This document shows, one piece after another, positions 1 to 11,739 of a DNA stretch of 64,000 bases. The notes beneath the pieces are model-generated. The model was given only the letters and a program-made list of their open reading frames with translations. It searched no databases and had not been told where the DNA came from. The position numbers and the translations under genes are program-made. Numbering within the stretch: position 1 is the first letter of the stretch; the number at the start of each line of letters is the position of its first letter. This DNA is from Crotophaga sulcirostris (lineage: Eukaryota > Chordata > Aves > Cuculiformes > Crotophagidae), in NCBI GenBank assembly GCA_013397455.1, contig VYZB01000172.1:853685-917684 (forward strand), written 5' to 3'.

Positions 1-2797
1 AACAACCACTTCAAGTGGGTGAAGAAACCTCACTCTCTGCTCCCCTGGGTCTGACAAAATTTGTCCAAATGTCCTAAATAATTTTTGCCTAGTCTCTTCT
101 AGAAAGAAGTTTGGATACTAGACCAGTTATCAGTTAAGATCTGACTTGCCAATGACAGTAAATACCTGTTATCTGTAGGCAATTTTAGTTTTTAATTGTT
201 TTTTTTCGTTGTATCAGTGATAGAAGCCTTTTTCTCCCTAGCTGAAGCCTTTGCTTCTTCCCCCATCTGCACGCATCTACCCAGTGGAACCCCTGGAATT
301 TTCCTTGAGATGTAAAAATGATTGCATGTGTTTTGTGCCTTTGAGGGGCAGACAAGAATGTAAAAAGTTTAAGCAAAGTTACAAGGGAAAATGTAATGGT
401 ATTTGGAACTTTTAAAACAATTTACCTTTCAAGTGTCGTTCTGAGCTCAGCTGAGACTACCCTTTCACAGTCAATCTCTCCCAGCCATCTCTCAATACAC
501 TACAAACAAGATTAAGCTTTTGTTACTGACTCAAAGTCAATCAGGGTCATCTACAGCAGACAAGGATTGAAGGTGTTTTCTAACTTGCTCCTTATTCTTT
601 GGTGATAAGGTTCATTTCTTTTCAACTAATTCTAAACGGGGCAAAATACACTTCTCTCTCTCACTTCTTTGTAAACTTTGGAGGCTTCTTCCCTTCCTTT
701 GGAGCTAATTCACTTTGAAGAACATTTTTTCTGTGGAACCTAACTTTGAAATATTTTCAGTCTTTTAACGGCAGCAATGGATTCAGCTCATTATAGTTAT
801 TTTAACACACATCTATCCAACTCTTAGCTTTCAAGACATTGCTTCCTCTCCTTGCTACTGTATTAATTCCACTGATATTGCAGTTCTTTCTTACCTGTGG
901 TGGTGGGTTGGGTTTTGGTGTTTTTAAAGGATTGTGGTTTGCTTTTTAGATACAGAGCTCACACACTATGCATGGTATATTCCTTGAAAAGAATTGTTAG
1001 AGACAGACACGTAAAGGAGATAACTGGAGTCTGTATAGATAAGGTTTTGCATTTCAAAGGGGTGTTCAACTGAAAAACATTTATTCCCCTTTTCAGAACA
1101 AAAGTTTCAGGCATGACTCTATATTGCACAAGCACTTCACCATCTGCCCATTCTTGGGAATTTACACAAAATGCAGAGCACTTATGTCTACCTGTTTGCA
1201 CAAGCTGGAGACTCGCTTCTCTGCCATCGATCATCGACATATCTCTGCCATAAGGGCTTTCATTCACTGCTCAGTATCACAGCTTCTTAGCAGTTCTATC
1301 TGTGCTTACCACCAGTGGTCCAGGGGCAGCAAGAAATTACCACATTGAGCTGCAAAAGGAACATATCTCATGGCATAACCTCAGGTTCAAACTGGTCCAG
1401 CTAAAAGACTAATTTCCAAGTTGCAAGCTACCTTGAAGTTTCCTCCCTCATTGACTCTTCATACACTGATGTTAGCAAAATGCTTATCCCATATCATGAT
1501 CCAAAGTGCAAGAACTGTCTTGTTGGCTTCAGGACAGAAAGATTCACTGAAAGAAGGTTCTTAACCAGACTCTTTCATGAGTGAAATCAAACTTATGTGA
1601 TTAAATGTCTGATAAGACATCTGGCATGTTCTCTGACCATGCTGAGAGTTGCACACTTTGCACACTCTTATTTATTCTTTTGGTTTCAGTTGACCATAAA
1701 GCGCATAAAGCTTTCAGTGTATGAAGTTAAACCTTTTTATTGTGATATTGCAACCTTAAGTTGAGGGCTCAGCTGCTAGATATAAAGAGCAAGAAAGAAC
1801 CAAAGAAGTGTGACTGCAGAAAAACATTCAATCTACAAGAAAAAAAAGGATATAAAGTTTTATATCTTGGAAAAGAAAGAGTGTTTGGGTTTGCTTTTCT
1901 GCTCATACACTGGAATTCTTATTCTTGAGAAGATTAAACCCTTAAAAATGAACTCTTGCCCAGCTTGTGAGAGCATTTCTTCAACTGACTTGAAACATAT
2001 CCCATTCTCCTTTCAGGGTGCAGCCCCAACACAATGCAGTTAACATATCTCATCACAGACACACAGATACAGAACACGCAGGGTGAAATCCACTTATAAA
2101 CAGAATGGCAACTGCACTCATGAAAATCTGTCTACCCGTGTGGCTCTGAATGCCAACAAGAGAAGTTTAATAGCATAAACGTGCTCTATCCCACAACAAA
2201 CAACCTAACCAGATTTGCCTCTTACCACCTCTTTCCTTTCAGGGCTACCTTTTGTCTTCAAATAGATTTTAATAGAATTGTGGGGAGTAGCTGAACACAA
2301 ACACATGAACACTGTTTCCCCTGTGTTTCAGGCAGGTTTCTAGACTACTACTAGCAAGCAGACAGGCATTGGACTGTTAGGACAGATCAGGTGCTGAGTA
2401 GTGAAAGTCTACCTTTCTCTTTTATGAGGTTGCCTCTGCCTTTCCAAGTCTCCTGAAAGCTGCTGGCAGTAGTTTGTGCATCTGGTATCTTTTTTTCTTG
2501 AAGCTTCTGTTTTCCTCGGCCATTGTCAGGCATAAATTTTTCAAGATCACACCTCAAGTTTAAGTGAGTGAAGCAATATATATAGATAAAAATATACATA
2601 TGCACCTACATACACAAGCACATATAAACACAAGAAGTACACAACATTGTACAGTAGAGACTGTGTTTTAAATGAGTGTATACCAAAGATGACACTTGGC
2701 ATTCTCACTGTGTTATGCGCTTCCCTACCATCTCCTGGATATTTAGTCTCTCTCCCTTCCTGAGCGTACACATATGTATGCATGTCCACACACATAC
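1..2797. other. AT-rich noncoding stretch, no gene recognised
   Basis: I see no repeat family or gene here. Open frames are at most about 100 codons, overlap on both strands and have no recognisable composition. The last 250 bases (about 2570-2797) become rich in TA and CA steps, a degenerate simple sequence leading into the CR1 copy. A strong plus-strand acceptor-like pyrimidine tract ends at about 2242 (ctctttcctttcag), but no good donor follows within a usual exon length. A minus-strand AG/GT-bounded 40-bp segment lies at 1310-1349. Both are most likely chance splice motifs. Confidence 0.6.
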
Positions 2798-3280
2798 ATC
2801 ACAGTATCACAGTATCACAAGGTTGGAAAGGACCTCTGAGATCATCAAGTCCAACCTATAAGCCAACACTAACACCATCCCATCATCTAAACCATGGCAC
2901 TGAGTGCCTCATCCAGTCTTCCCTTGAACACCTCCAGGGTTGGCGACTCCACCACCTCCCTGGGCAGCGCATTCCAGTGGCCAATCACCCTTTCAGTGAA
3001 GAATTTTTTCCTAACATCAAGTCTAAGCTTCCCCTGACGAAGCTTAAGTCTATGCCCTGGTCACCTGAGAGAAGAGACCAACGCCCGCTTGACTACAACC
3101 TCCTTTTAGGTAGTTGTAGAGAGAAATAAGGTCTCCCCTGAGCCTCCTCTTTTACAGACTAAACAGCCCCAGCTCCCTCAGTCGCTCCTCGTAGGGCTTC
3201 TGCTCCAAATCCTTCACCATTTTTGTTGCCCTCCTCTGGACACCCTCCAGTATCCTGACATCTTTCCCAAACTGAGCGGC
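2798..3280 (-). mobile_element. CR1 LINE, 3' fragment (minus strand)
   Basis: This is a 5'-truncated copy of the avian CR1 non-LTR retrotransposon, about 480 bp long and inserted on the minus strand. On the plus strand it begins with repeated octamers of the TCACAGTA type. It continues through the hallmark reversed CR1 3' sequence (ggttggaaaggacctctgag, atcatcaagtccaacc). It then shows the conserved C-terminal ORF2 and 3' UTR blocks, such as the segments around ctccaccacctccctgggca and gttgccctcctctggacacc. It stops abruptly at 3280, where a short GT repeat begins, as expected for 5' truncation during target-primed reverse transcription. Frameshifts and substitutions show that it is dead. The octamer differs from the ATTCTATG type at 44.5 kb, so it probably belongs to another subfamily. 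Confidence 0.95.
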
Positions 3281-3290
3281 AAATGTCTTC

Positions 3291-3304
3291 CTGTGTGTGT
3301 GTGT
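3291..3304. repeat. Short GT microsatellite
   Basis: A (TG)n run of about six units directly follows the 5' truncation end of the CR1 copy. It is too short to say more. Confidence 0.6.
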
Positions 3305-3870
3305 ATACAGAATTAAACAGCAAGCTATTTACAGCATATAGGAAAAGAGAGGAGCAGAAACTGTCACGTTTATTGCGGTTCTACTTTGATGCAACACAAT
3401 AGCTATGTTCATCTCTCGTGCACTCTCTCCAGATAGGAGATTTCAGAAACTAATCCTGAATCCTGGTAGTGAAATTCATGAGGTTTTCCAATGAAGGAAG
3501 CTCCCTGGCAAAACTGGCTGAGTTAATGCTCCACTGCTTTAGATTCCTGTTGCTTCCTCCATGGTCAGCTGTCCATGTTAAAAGAATGAAAAGAAAGATG
3601 CAAACAAGTTCAGAGCCAGGCAAAATTTTGGTCCCTCTCTCTCTTCCACTCACTCATGCCAGTGGAGTGGCAAGACTTTGCACCTATAAGGAAGGATACT
3701 GAGCGGAAAGATCAAAGAACTGAACGTGTGCAGAGGAGTTCTGAAATGAAGAGCACAAGTAGTGAGAATTTTAGCTTATGCTTACCTTTAACTTGCATAT
3801 TTACCAGATGCTAGCAATTGCACCAGTTCCACAACTCAGTTCTGCACCAGCAAAAGCCATTTGCAAACCT

Positions 3871-3993
3871 CATAGAATCATTAAGGTTGAGAAAGACCTC
3901 TAAGATCACCAAGTCCAACCGTCAACCCAATACCACCATGTCTACTAAACCATGTCCTGAAACGCCACATCTACATGTTTTTTGAACACCTCC
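3871..3993 (-). mobile_element. CR1 LINE, short 3' fragment (minus strand)
   Basis: This fragment of about 120 bp matches the terminal part of a CR1 element in reverse orientation. It opens with catagaatcattaaggttga, continues with the pattern gacctctaagatcaccaagt ccaacc, and then a block ending in tttttgaacacctcc. That block is characteristic of a widespread avian CR1 subfamily. The copy ends where the match to CR1 is lost. It lies about 590 bp from the 2798-3280 copy but has a different 3' end sequence, so the two are separate insertions and not one split element. Confidence 0.9.
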
Positions 3994-6900
3994 TTCTGAT
4001 GTAGCTGGAATAAAGCTGATTCCCATTAGGAGTGTAAAACAGACATGTTTCACAGGCGAAAAAAACCAAAATCCAAGAGCGGTTCTCAACTAGTTGTTGG
4101 ATCCTAAGGGATGCCTTTTCTTCTCCCACCTCAGCAGTTCAGCCGTGCGGCATTAATTCTCAGCAAAGTGAGAATACACCACAGGCCATTATCAAATTAC
4201 TCACCCTCACTATATCTGTCAGCCTAACTGTATTTCAAAAGTCCACCTCTTCTCATTTGGACATCTAGTACTATCATCAAGTTTTATACCATTTAGCACA
4301 AAGGGGAATCCTTGGCTATGATCCTCCTTCACTGGCTTCTGAAGTAACTAAAATGACAGCCTTGAATATTGACAGAAAGAATTGCCAAAAGAAATTTGAT
4401 TAATTGCTCTGGGACATCCATCTTTACTCATTACTCTCTGTAATTACCCTGTCAGTCAGAGCAACACAAGTTTTTGGCATGGATATTGAGAAAAATCGTA
4501 CTGAGCTAGAACCAAGGGACTTTGCCTCCTTGATTTACAGTTGATATTATTTACAAGGCGTTTCCTTCAAGGAACAAAACCACTGTCAGAGAAAAAAGCA
4601 ATGACAGGTTGCCAAATCTTTTTACCCTTACTAATCACTGCAGAAAGAACTAGGAATTGGGTCTCCTGAAGATATTTTACTGCTAAAACCACTACTAACC
4701 ACAGACTAAAACAAAACAAAACTCCAAACTCACCAAGAAACTAAAATATTCCACATCTACAACCTCAGATAGAGTTATACCAAACAGTAATATTACGAAC
4801 CAGTCATCCTATCTCACCACGTACTCATAGTGCCCATAACACAAAGATTTAAAACGCTCTGATGGTAAATCCTTGCATCAATCAGAGCTCTTCTATAATA
4901 GAATGAGAATAGAAGCTTTCACAATTACACTGTCTGTTTTAAAAATGAGAAAGGATAAAAATAAGTAAAGGTAGAGACTAAAAATTTTTTTATTATCTCC
5001 TCTTCCTAACAGTCCCTTGAACAGCATGGCTAGACTAAGACACTGCCTTTGCTAACTCTTTTGTGCTGCGTCCACTGTCTGCAGAGCTGCTGAACACAGT
5101 ACAGCTGATCTGTAGGAGAGCAATACTAACATACTTCTGTACTTTTTGCCCTGAGTACATGAAACGTCACACACACAGACTCTTTTTTTGAGTTTTAGAA
5201 AGTTGGCAGAAGTGAGTGGATTCAGGTTTGGGGAAGGAGTATTATTAGTTGTTCTTTTTTAATCTCTGGACGTTCCTGTTTGAACTCCTAGAGTCAACTA
5301 CAGACACCTGACAGAGCATTGAGGGAGAACTGAGTCTCACTGCTGTACACACAGGCATGGCTGGAGATGACTTTTGCAAATGCACATCTGTAAAAGCCAG
5401 CCTACGATGCAGCAACCCAGAGAAGACAGAAAATTTACCTACATGGCACTGTGCTCTCTGCATCTTGGCATGCCGCAGATGTACACTGACTGTGGTTCCA
5501 AACAGTTCTAGACAGCACAGTTTAAAACATCAGTAGCTTGTTTAGGCTGGTTGTTCATTACTGAGACCAGGCAGTAAAGTTTTATGTATGTGGTATAATA
5601 ATGGGAAAATTCCTAATATATTCAAAAAGCAGTCAAGGTGAAGCTTGTGTGTGCTTTGAATATACTAATATTCAGCACAACCTGCGTAAAGGCATTCAGC
5701 AATGGCATAACGCTCCCTTTGACGTTTTTTACAGATAGAGATAAACTTAAAAACATGAAATGTAGATAATTCTTCACTTGACTTCCTTTGGATAGGTCTA
5801 AGTGCTTAAAAGTGTCAAATGAGCCTAATTCTTAATATTATGATTTTACAGAGAACTATCAAACACTGCCTGACATTTAGGATTCAGTTCTCTAGAAATG
5901 AATCCTAAATGGGCACTTTAAAATATTTAAAGACTTATTTTTTCCCTTGACATTGCCTCTTTGCGCAAAGGCATGAGACAAATAGATACTGAAGAATAAA
6001 TAAAGCTTTGAAATGTTGCAAACTTCACCTTGCTGTACACTCCTGTAACATTCACAAAATGTCAGAAAGATCTTCTTGCCTTACCGTGTTATACTGTTGC
6101 CTTTGAAGACAATAAATGTTAGCAAGATATTGAAGCAGTGTATGTTCAAGGATGCTGTTCAAAAGAGAAAAGCAGTTTGTTATTTTTGGTTTCTAGAGTA
6201 GAACGGCTACTCTCTGCGAAAGTCTACATAGCAGACATTTACAAAACATAAAGACATCTATTTTCAAAGCCCTAAGTTCATAATAGTTTGGGATGCTCCA
6301 GTAGCTATCCCATGGCTCCCTATACAAACCAACTTTCTACAAAGCAAATAAGAATGTTCAGCTTCATAATTAAAGACAGTATCCTTTAAGGCTCATGCTT
6401 TATTCTTGTGATAAGAGTTCACCCTTTCCCTGTCCTGGAAAAGTGACTGCATCTAAAGATGCAGTGTGACCCACTCCTTGAAAGATGACAGCTCAATAGA
6501 AATCTGCAAAGAGAACAGTGGAGTGGCTCTGTCATCAGAAATATACTGCAGATCACCAATAGAAATAGCTGCCAGTGTCACGCATCCAGTACCTTGCCCT
6601 TTGCAGAAATCCATATTCCATTTTATTGACCAGATATATTCACTGGAGTCTAATCTAGTAGTCTGGGACCAATTTGAGTTTTAAAAAGTGCAAAACACTT
6701 CACCTAAACTGATGTCTTGAGTCAACCTGAGTCTATGTGGGATTATAGGCTTCTTTAATCTGCATTTCAGGTCAAGTGAATCTATGAAACAATGATCTTG
6801 TGTGAGAAAACAAACTATTTGACATTAAAGGGTTTCTGAAGAAAAGCTAAGGTACTTCAGCGAACTGTTGCATTTTAATATCAAATGGCAAACCTGTTCC

Positions 6901-8796
6901 AAAGAAGAAAAATAAGCACTTTCATTGGCAGCACAAAGTTTTGGGTCTGGCTGTTTAAAGGGAACGCCTACAATTGGCTGCAGGTTGTGGCAGACTCCAA
7001 CAAACATAAGGCCTGGAGACAGCAGCCTGGAAGGTGGTAAGTTAGCAGAAGCAGTACCGGAATGAAGTGGAAGGAAAGATACTGAACTCTCTCTGTCATT
7101 CTCCTTACCACAGTCTAACTCCTCTGGTGTGAAGCATCGCTTTAAGATGCAATGTGTTTTGAGATACTTATGACCCTACTGAAAAACATTCTAAGGGAGA
7201 TTATCCGGTGTTGCTTCTCCTCCTCTCAAAAGCTCTGCAGGCTTAATGTCCAAAGACACCTTATTTGAGTGTGAGCAGTTTCTCCATTCCCTCTTGTATT
7301 ACTAAACTCTACTTTAGAGCTAGAAATCAAGACAAAGCAAGCCTGAGGTCTCTGAGAGCAGTACAGATTAGAACAGCACAATGAGGAAAGAGTCATTACT
7401 TCCCATTTCAAGAAATTGTGTATCTCTAGCATCTTGTTAAGAAAGACAGGAGAGAACTGACCTTTAAGCTGAGCTCGCTAACATTTAAACAAGAATAAGA
7501 ACTCATATTGGTTCTTACGCTCAGCTTAATTGCATAACACATTAAGTTAGTATCTCTCCATCTATGTGAGCAAGTTCTGGGCTTTTTATTGCAAACATTT
7601 CATATAAAGCTGGACAAAGAAAAGACAGATCATTTCTCTCTTCTCTAAAAATATGAAGTTTTCAGTTCTGAGAGTACTGACTTCAGAGGAATCAAGAAGG
7701 CCCCGAAATCATGGTTCAAACCAAGTCTCTTAGCTTAACTGCTGCAAAGTTCAGAAATTCTGGAGTAGTCCCAGAGCTATTGGGTCCCTTTTCTCTTGGA
7801 GAACTGATACTGGGAGCCACTTCTTGACTTACATACTGGCAACAGGCTTCTCAAGCAGACAGATACCAACAGACAATTTCAGATTTGCTGGTGTTTCCAA
7901 AAGAAAAGTTGAAACATGAGTTTCTAAAAAGTAATCACTTTGGACTGACTCAGGACGAAAAACCCACAAGTTCTGAAATGTCAGAATTCCGTTTCTTTAA
8001 CATTGCAGAGTAGCCTTGAAACTTGGCAGGAACAGGCTGGCTCATCAGGCCTCTACTTGATAGTTTCTAAAAAGAAACAAAAGATTTACTGAGAGGGATA
8101 ATTCTTTTGATTCTATCGCTGATCTGTCATTTTTGGACACAGCTGGACATTTGCATGTAAGTTTGTGACCATATTTCTTTGTACACTCAAAGCAAGTTAT
8201 CTACACTGTACACAGCTTTCATGTTTTGATGATGTCATTTCAAGAAAATCATCCTCCATTTCATTATTTCACCAGCAGGTCCCATCAGGATATTGCTTAT
8301 AATCAGATCACGACCTCTTTCCCAAGAAGGTACAGCAAAAAGGCAATACAATCAACACAAAAGGCAACCAGTAATCTACTCCCAGAGAACCTCAGAGGAT
8401 GTCAGGCATTCACCAAAAGCACAGTGGACGCCTAAAAATAGATATTCTCAGCCTTCTATGATCATATAGAACTGATAAAGGCAATCCTGGGACTGTCTCA
8501 CAACAGGAAGATTGTATAATGGACTTTAATTGAATTTAATTCTAGAGGAGTTTTATATACAGGGGAAAACTAATCCCAGAGAGCATTTTAGAGTTAAATT
8601 TAAAAAAAAAAAAAGATCTATATACGCACAAGTCCGAATTTTCAGGCAGGAACAGTAGGGTTAGATCCACAACTGTCAGATGGATCAAATGTTTGTGCAG
8701 GCAATCCATAAAACTCAATATTATGGCTTCTGCCACCACAAGTAGGTGCACAGGATAAGAATTTGGTGCAAAGCATGCAGGAAAGGTTAGTCTTAC
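3994..8796. other. Long AT-rich stretch, nothing recognised
   Basis: No gene, interspersed repeat or RNA gene was recognised. Open frames are short (72 codons or fewer in this stretch) and unlike proteins. Only small A-rich runs such as the aaaac-type run near 4709 and a CA run near 5170 stand out. A minus-strand open frame of 72 codons at 5245-5463 lies in a slightly GC-richer patch, but it lacks flanking splice sites and family resemblance. Confidence 0.6.
8606..8618. repeat. Poly-A run
   Basis: An uninterrupted A run of about a dozen bases in AT-rich sequence. No retroposed gene copy was recognised upstream of it. Confidence 0.6.
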
Positions 8797-8859
8797 CTGC
8801 ATGCACATCCCAAACAATGGTCTATTCAGCTTATGCACTAGCTTTGCTTCCTGCAAACA
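8797..8859 (-). other. Candidate internal exon (minus strand), unknown gene
   Basis: Read on the minus strand, a 63-bp segment sits between a pyrimidine-rich acceptor (ctttgtttctcccag) and a consensus donor (CAG then GTAAGA). Only one frame is open. It starts and ends at codon boundaries and would encode 21 residues, including EAKLVHKLNRPLFG. A second acceptor 9 bp further in (tttgcag) would keep the same frame. I do not recognise the peptide. Against it: pseudoexons of this quality are common, no partner exon in matching phase was found on this strand, and the 13744-13810 minus-strand candidate is phase-incompatible with it. It is either a chance motif or an alternative exon of an unidentified transcript. 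Confidence 0.2.
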
Positions 8860-9525
8860 CTGGGAGAAACAAAGCAGTTAAACGTCTTATTGACCAATAC
8901 AATACTGTTCTCTTTCTCCCTCCTGATTTTTTGCTCCGATTTTTCCTGGCTCACATTTAACATGTCCACAGCTTATCAAAATTTCATTAAGACATCAGGG
9001 AGATAGGTACAGCCAGAACTTTCAGGGGAACATGTTTTTATCCATAAATTATTTAAAATCTACTTATTATTAAGAAGTAAGCACAAAACTGTCACAATGA
9101 ATCCATCTCTCTTAACATAGGATTATTATCCGCTGCATTAGGAAACAACTCAATAACACTGCAGAGTAGACCCAAGGGGACTGAGACTGGAGCATGACCT
9201 AATGGTTTTTAATTGCTGAGGCAACAAAGGCTAACAGGGTTCCTGGCTTTCCATTCCTACCAGGTAAAAACAGTGTAATAAGTCAGCCGCAGGAGGAGAA
9301 GTGAGAACAAAAGCAGAGGATTACCATAAAGGAATTAGAAAATAACAGCAATATTTTTCTATCAATGAAACAAAACTTATTAAACTATGAAAGCAAATAA
9401 ATATTGTATTTTACAATAAATATCACCAGTTAAAGAAGTATCTAAGAAATAAACTAGAACACCAGAAACCAGGACTGTCATAAATCATGATTTCATATTC
9501 TTGTAAAATTCCAAAGCCTAAGAGC

Positions 9526-9547
9526 TATACATTTTTAAAAATGTATA
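9526..9547. repeat. 22-bp perfect palindrome
   Basis: The half-site tatacattttt is followed immediately by its exact reverse complement, with no spacer, giving 11+11 bp. It is AT-rich and could extrude as a small cruciform or bind a dimeric protein, but no function is implied. The sequence around it is single-copy and AT-rich. Confidence 0.9.
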
Positions 9548-9654
9548 TCAATCGGAACAGTATTCATAGTAGGATCTGTGACTCCAGGCTCACAAATTCC
9601 CTGTCCTGCATATCTGTGTGCAGAAAAATCTGATCACAAATGTTGTGTGGCAGG

Positions 9655-9693
9655 GTGTGTGCATGCATGTACACACATGTACATGTACACACA
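9655..9693. repeat. 39-nt alternating purine-pyrimidine tract
   Basis: Every base from 9655 to 9693 alternates purine and pyrimidine, mixing GT, GC and AC steps with internal palindromes such as tgtacatgtaca. Such tracts favour left-handed Z-DNA and mutate like CA microsatellites. It is probably a degenerate (CA)n array. Confidence 0.85.
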
Positions 9694-9907
9694 AGACCCT
9701 TTGTGTATCTACTTTCAGATCAAGATCTTCTGTAGACATAGGCAAAGTATGCAGTTTTCAGGAACAGATGTCTCCTGGAGGTGATGAAAAGGAAAAAAGC
9801 AAAATAGCTCTAACTGCCTATTGTTGGGTTTGGAAAGCTGAACATGGCTGGTACTACGGACAAGGAAGCTGCTAGCGTCATTGTCTTTAAATCAAGTACT
9901 GTATAAA

Positions 9908-9921
9908 AATAATAATAATAA
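9908..9921. repeat. Short AAT microsatellite
   Basis: Four to five ATA/AAT units within A-rich sequence. There is no other feature here. Confidence 0.5.
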
Positions 9922-10416
9922 ATAAGAAAAATTAAAACATTGACTAGGCAGTCCACCAGTAAGTCTTTGGTGTATACCAATTTTCCTGCATTCCTCCATG
10001 AGAAAGCTGCTTATTTTCTCTTATGTTCTTCCAAAAACACCTATTAAAGGGATCAAAGTTCTTTATAACCAGAAAAAGATATTGCCTAGCAATACTTGTG
10101 ATCACATTCCTAGCACAAAATATCACTTTAGAGGTAATCAGACTCAGAATAAGCTCAGCATGGGTCCCGAAGGTAGCAACTTCCGTGTCTTTCTGGTGAA
10201 GAGACATTTGAGATCCACATGACTGTCTGCTCTTTGGTCCCTCGTTTCAAAGGGTGATGTGGAGGCCTGAAACAGGCTGACACTTCACTCTGCAGCACTG
10301 ATAGTAAGTTAAGGCTGAGAAGAAGGCCCTTCCTCTCTAACTCCTGATTTTCCATCACTTATGTGGTGCAGAAACAGCCTCCTATGAAACAAGGAATTTT
10401 GAAAGAAAAATATGAT

Positions 10417-10452
10417 GATTTGAGTTCATAGTTTGATTTGAGTTCATAGTTT
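10417..10452. repeat. Perfect 18-bp tandem duplication
   Basis: The unit gatttgagttcatagttt occurs twice head to tail with no mismatch. The second copy is followed by unrelated sequence. It looks like a recent local slippage or duplication event. Confidence 0.95.
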
Positions 10453-11060
10453 CATTTTGATAGAATAAACATGAGTTGGCATACACAGAGATATTAAATT
10501 CCCTTACTTAATTTTTTCCTCAAAACCTTACAATTAATTTTCTTACACACTGCCACAGCTTCTTTACTCAAAAGAACAGGTAATTGTGTACCCCATCAAG
10601 TCCTAGACTTCTCCTTAACAGACAGCATAACTAGTGAAGAAAGAAGAGGGATGGGAGAAGCAATCTTTCACCTATTTTGCTGTCATAGGCAAAGGGTTCC
10701 TCGTATACTGACTGAGCCACTGGAGCAGTTCCAGTAGCTTTCTGATAAGCAATTTTGAAGCCGTGGAGTAAAACACAGATGAACAAGCGCGAAAGGATCT
10801 GAATCTGACCCGAGCTGGAGTGCTGCAGCTAAGTTGATTTTGGATTGAGCAGGGAACTCACACTCAGAGACAGCCAGCCCAGGTGGCCTCTGGGAGCCAT
10901 TGAAGCTCACAGCTTTGAAGGTCAGGCCTATTTACAGAAATAACATGCTAGCAATACCTACCCTCTAAAAATAGTACAAAATAGACACAATATGCCCCAT
11001 GAAGATTTCTCAAAGAAAAGACCAGCGTTACTGCTTCACTGCAGCTTTCTGTAAAGGTCT

Positions 11061-11155
11061 GCTTATTCTCCGCCTTGCCTCTGATGAACCCTCAAGAAGT
11101 TAAATACAGAATGAGACCACAATTGTTTGTTACAACCTACAGGGAGATTGTAGCA
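11061..11155 (+). repeat. Diverged interspersed repeat, copy A
   Basis: This segment resembles 12727-12866 in the same orientation. The best-matching core (11081-11140 against 12792-12851) agrees at about 49 of 60 positions by hand count without gaps, including an identical aattgtttgt. An upstream block ending in the cgccttgc/caccttgc motif also matches, but at different spacing. No coding potential is visible. It is probably a remnant of an old interspersed element or a local duplication; I cannot name the family. Confidence 0.6.
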
Positions 11156-11540
11156 CACTTCTCGATTATGATGGGATATGATGAAGTCACTTCAGTTTAT
11201 GTCCAATGTTCAAACCAAACCCCAACGAGAAACAACAGTAAATCTGTTCAGAAGCATGACAAGAACACCAGTTTAGGAGTTTTGTCTCATTGCTTATTTT
11301 AAAGCACACAAAAGAATGCTGAAAGAATAAGCTTCCCCATCCCAAAGGTGTAAACCAATAGCACCACATCCAAAAATGACTAGGTATTTACTTTTTCGCT
11401 ATGTCTCCACACTTTAGAATTTAAATATTTTTGCCTGAGCTTTGTGAAGAGTAAGCTGCAATTAACGAATATGGCCTGCTATTAGCATTTTTCAGAGCAG
11501 TGTTAAAAATTCCTGATCTCTATCATCTTTTGCTTCCAAG

Positions 11541-11739
11541 TTGAAGGGGACAGAAGTGCTTCAGGGGATCTCGAGGCAGCAGAAAGGAAAGAAATTATCC
11601 CCGTGGGTTCCCCATGGGCAGCCATTCTAGCTAACAGAAGAAAGAAAGGAGCGCTCAGCCAAGGCCAGGCTCCAGGGGGAAGCCAAGAATGCTCCCCAGG
11701 TCCAGAGCAGCAAGGGATTTGAAGACCGTGAAGTGAAGG
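11541..11739 (+). other. GC-richer segment bounded by splice-like sites
   Basis: A good acceptor (polypyrimidine run ending tgcttccaag) precedes a 199-bp segment that is clearly GC-richer and more CpG-bearing than its surroundings, and a GTGAGT donor follows. One frame is open for 58 codons from 11543 but stops before the donor, and the other two stop early, so it cannot be an internal coding exon. It could be a noncoding RNA exon, the end of a coding region, a decayed mobile element or chance. No protein family was recognised. Confidence 0.2.

Noticed and set aside
1310..1349. 40-bp minus-strand segment between ttccttttgcag and a GTAAGC donor
   Set aside because: Two frames are open over only 13 codons and no compatible neighbouring exon was found.
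2782..3129. 115-codon plus-strand open frame
   Set aside because: It reads the antisense strand of the minus-strand CR1 copy.
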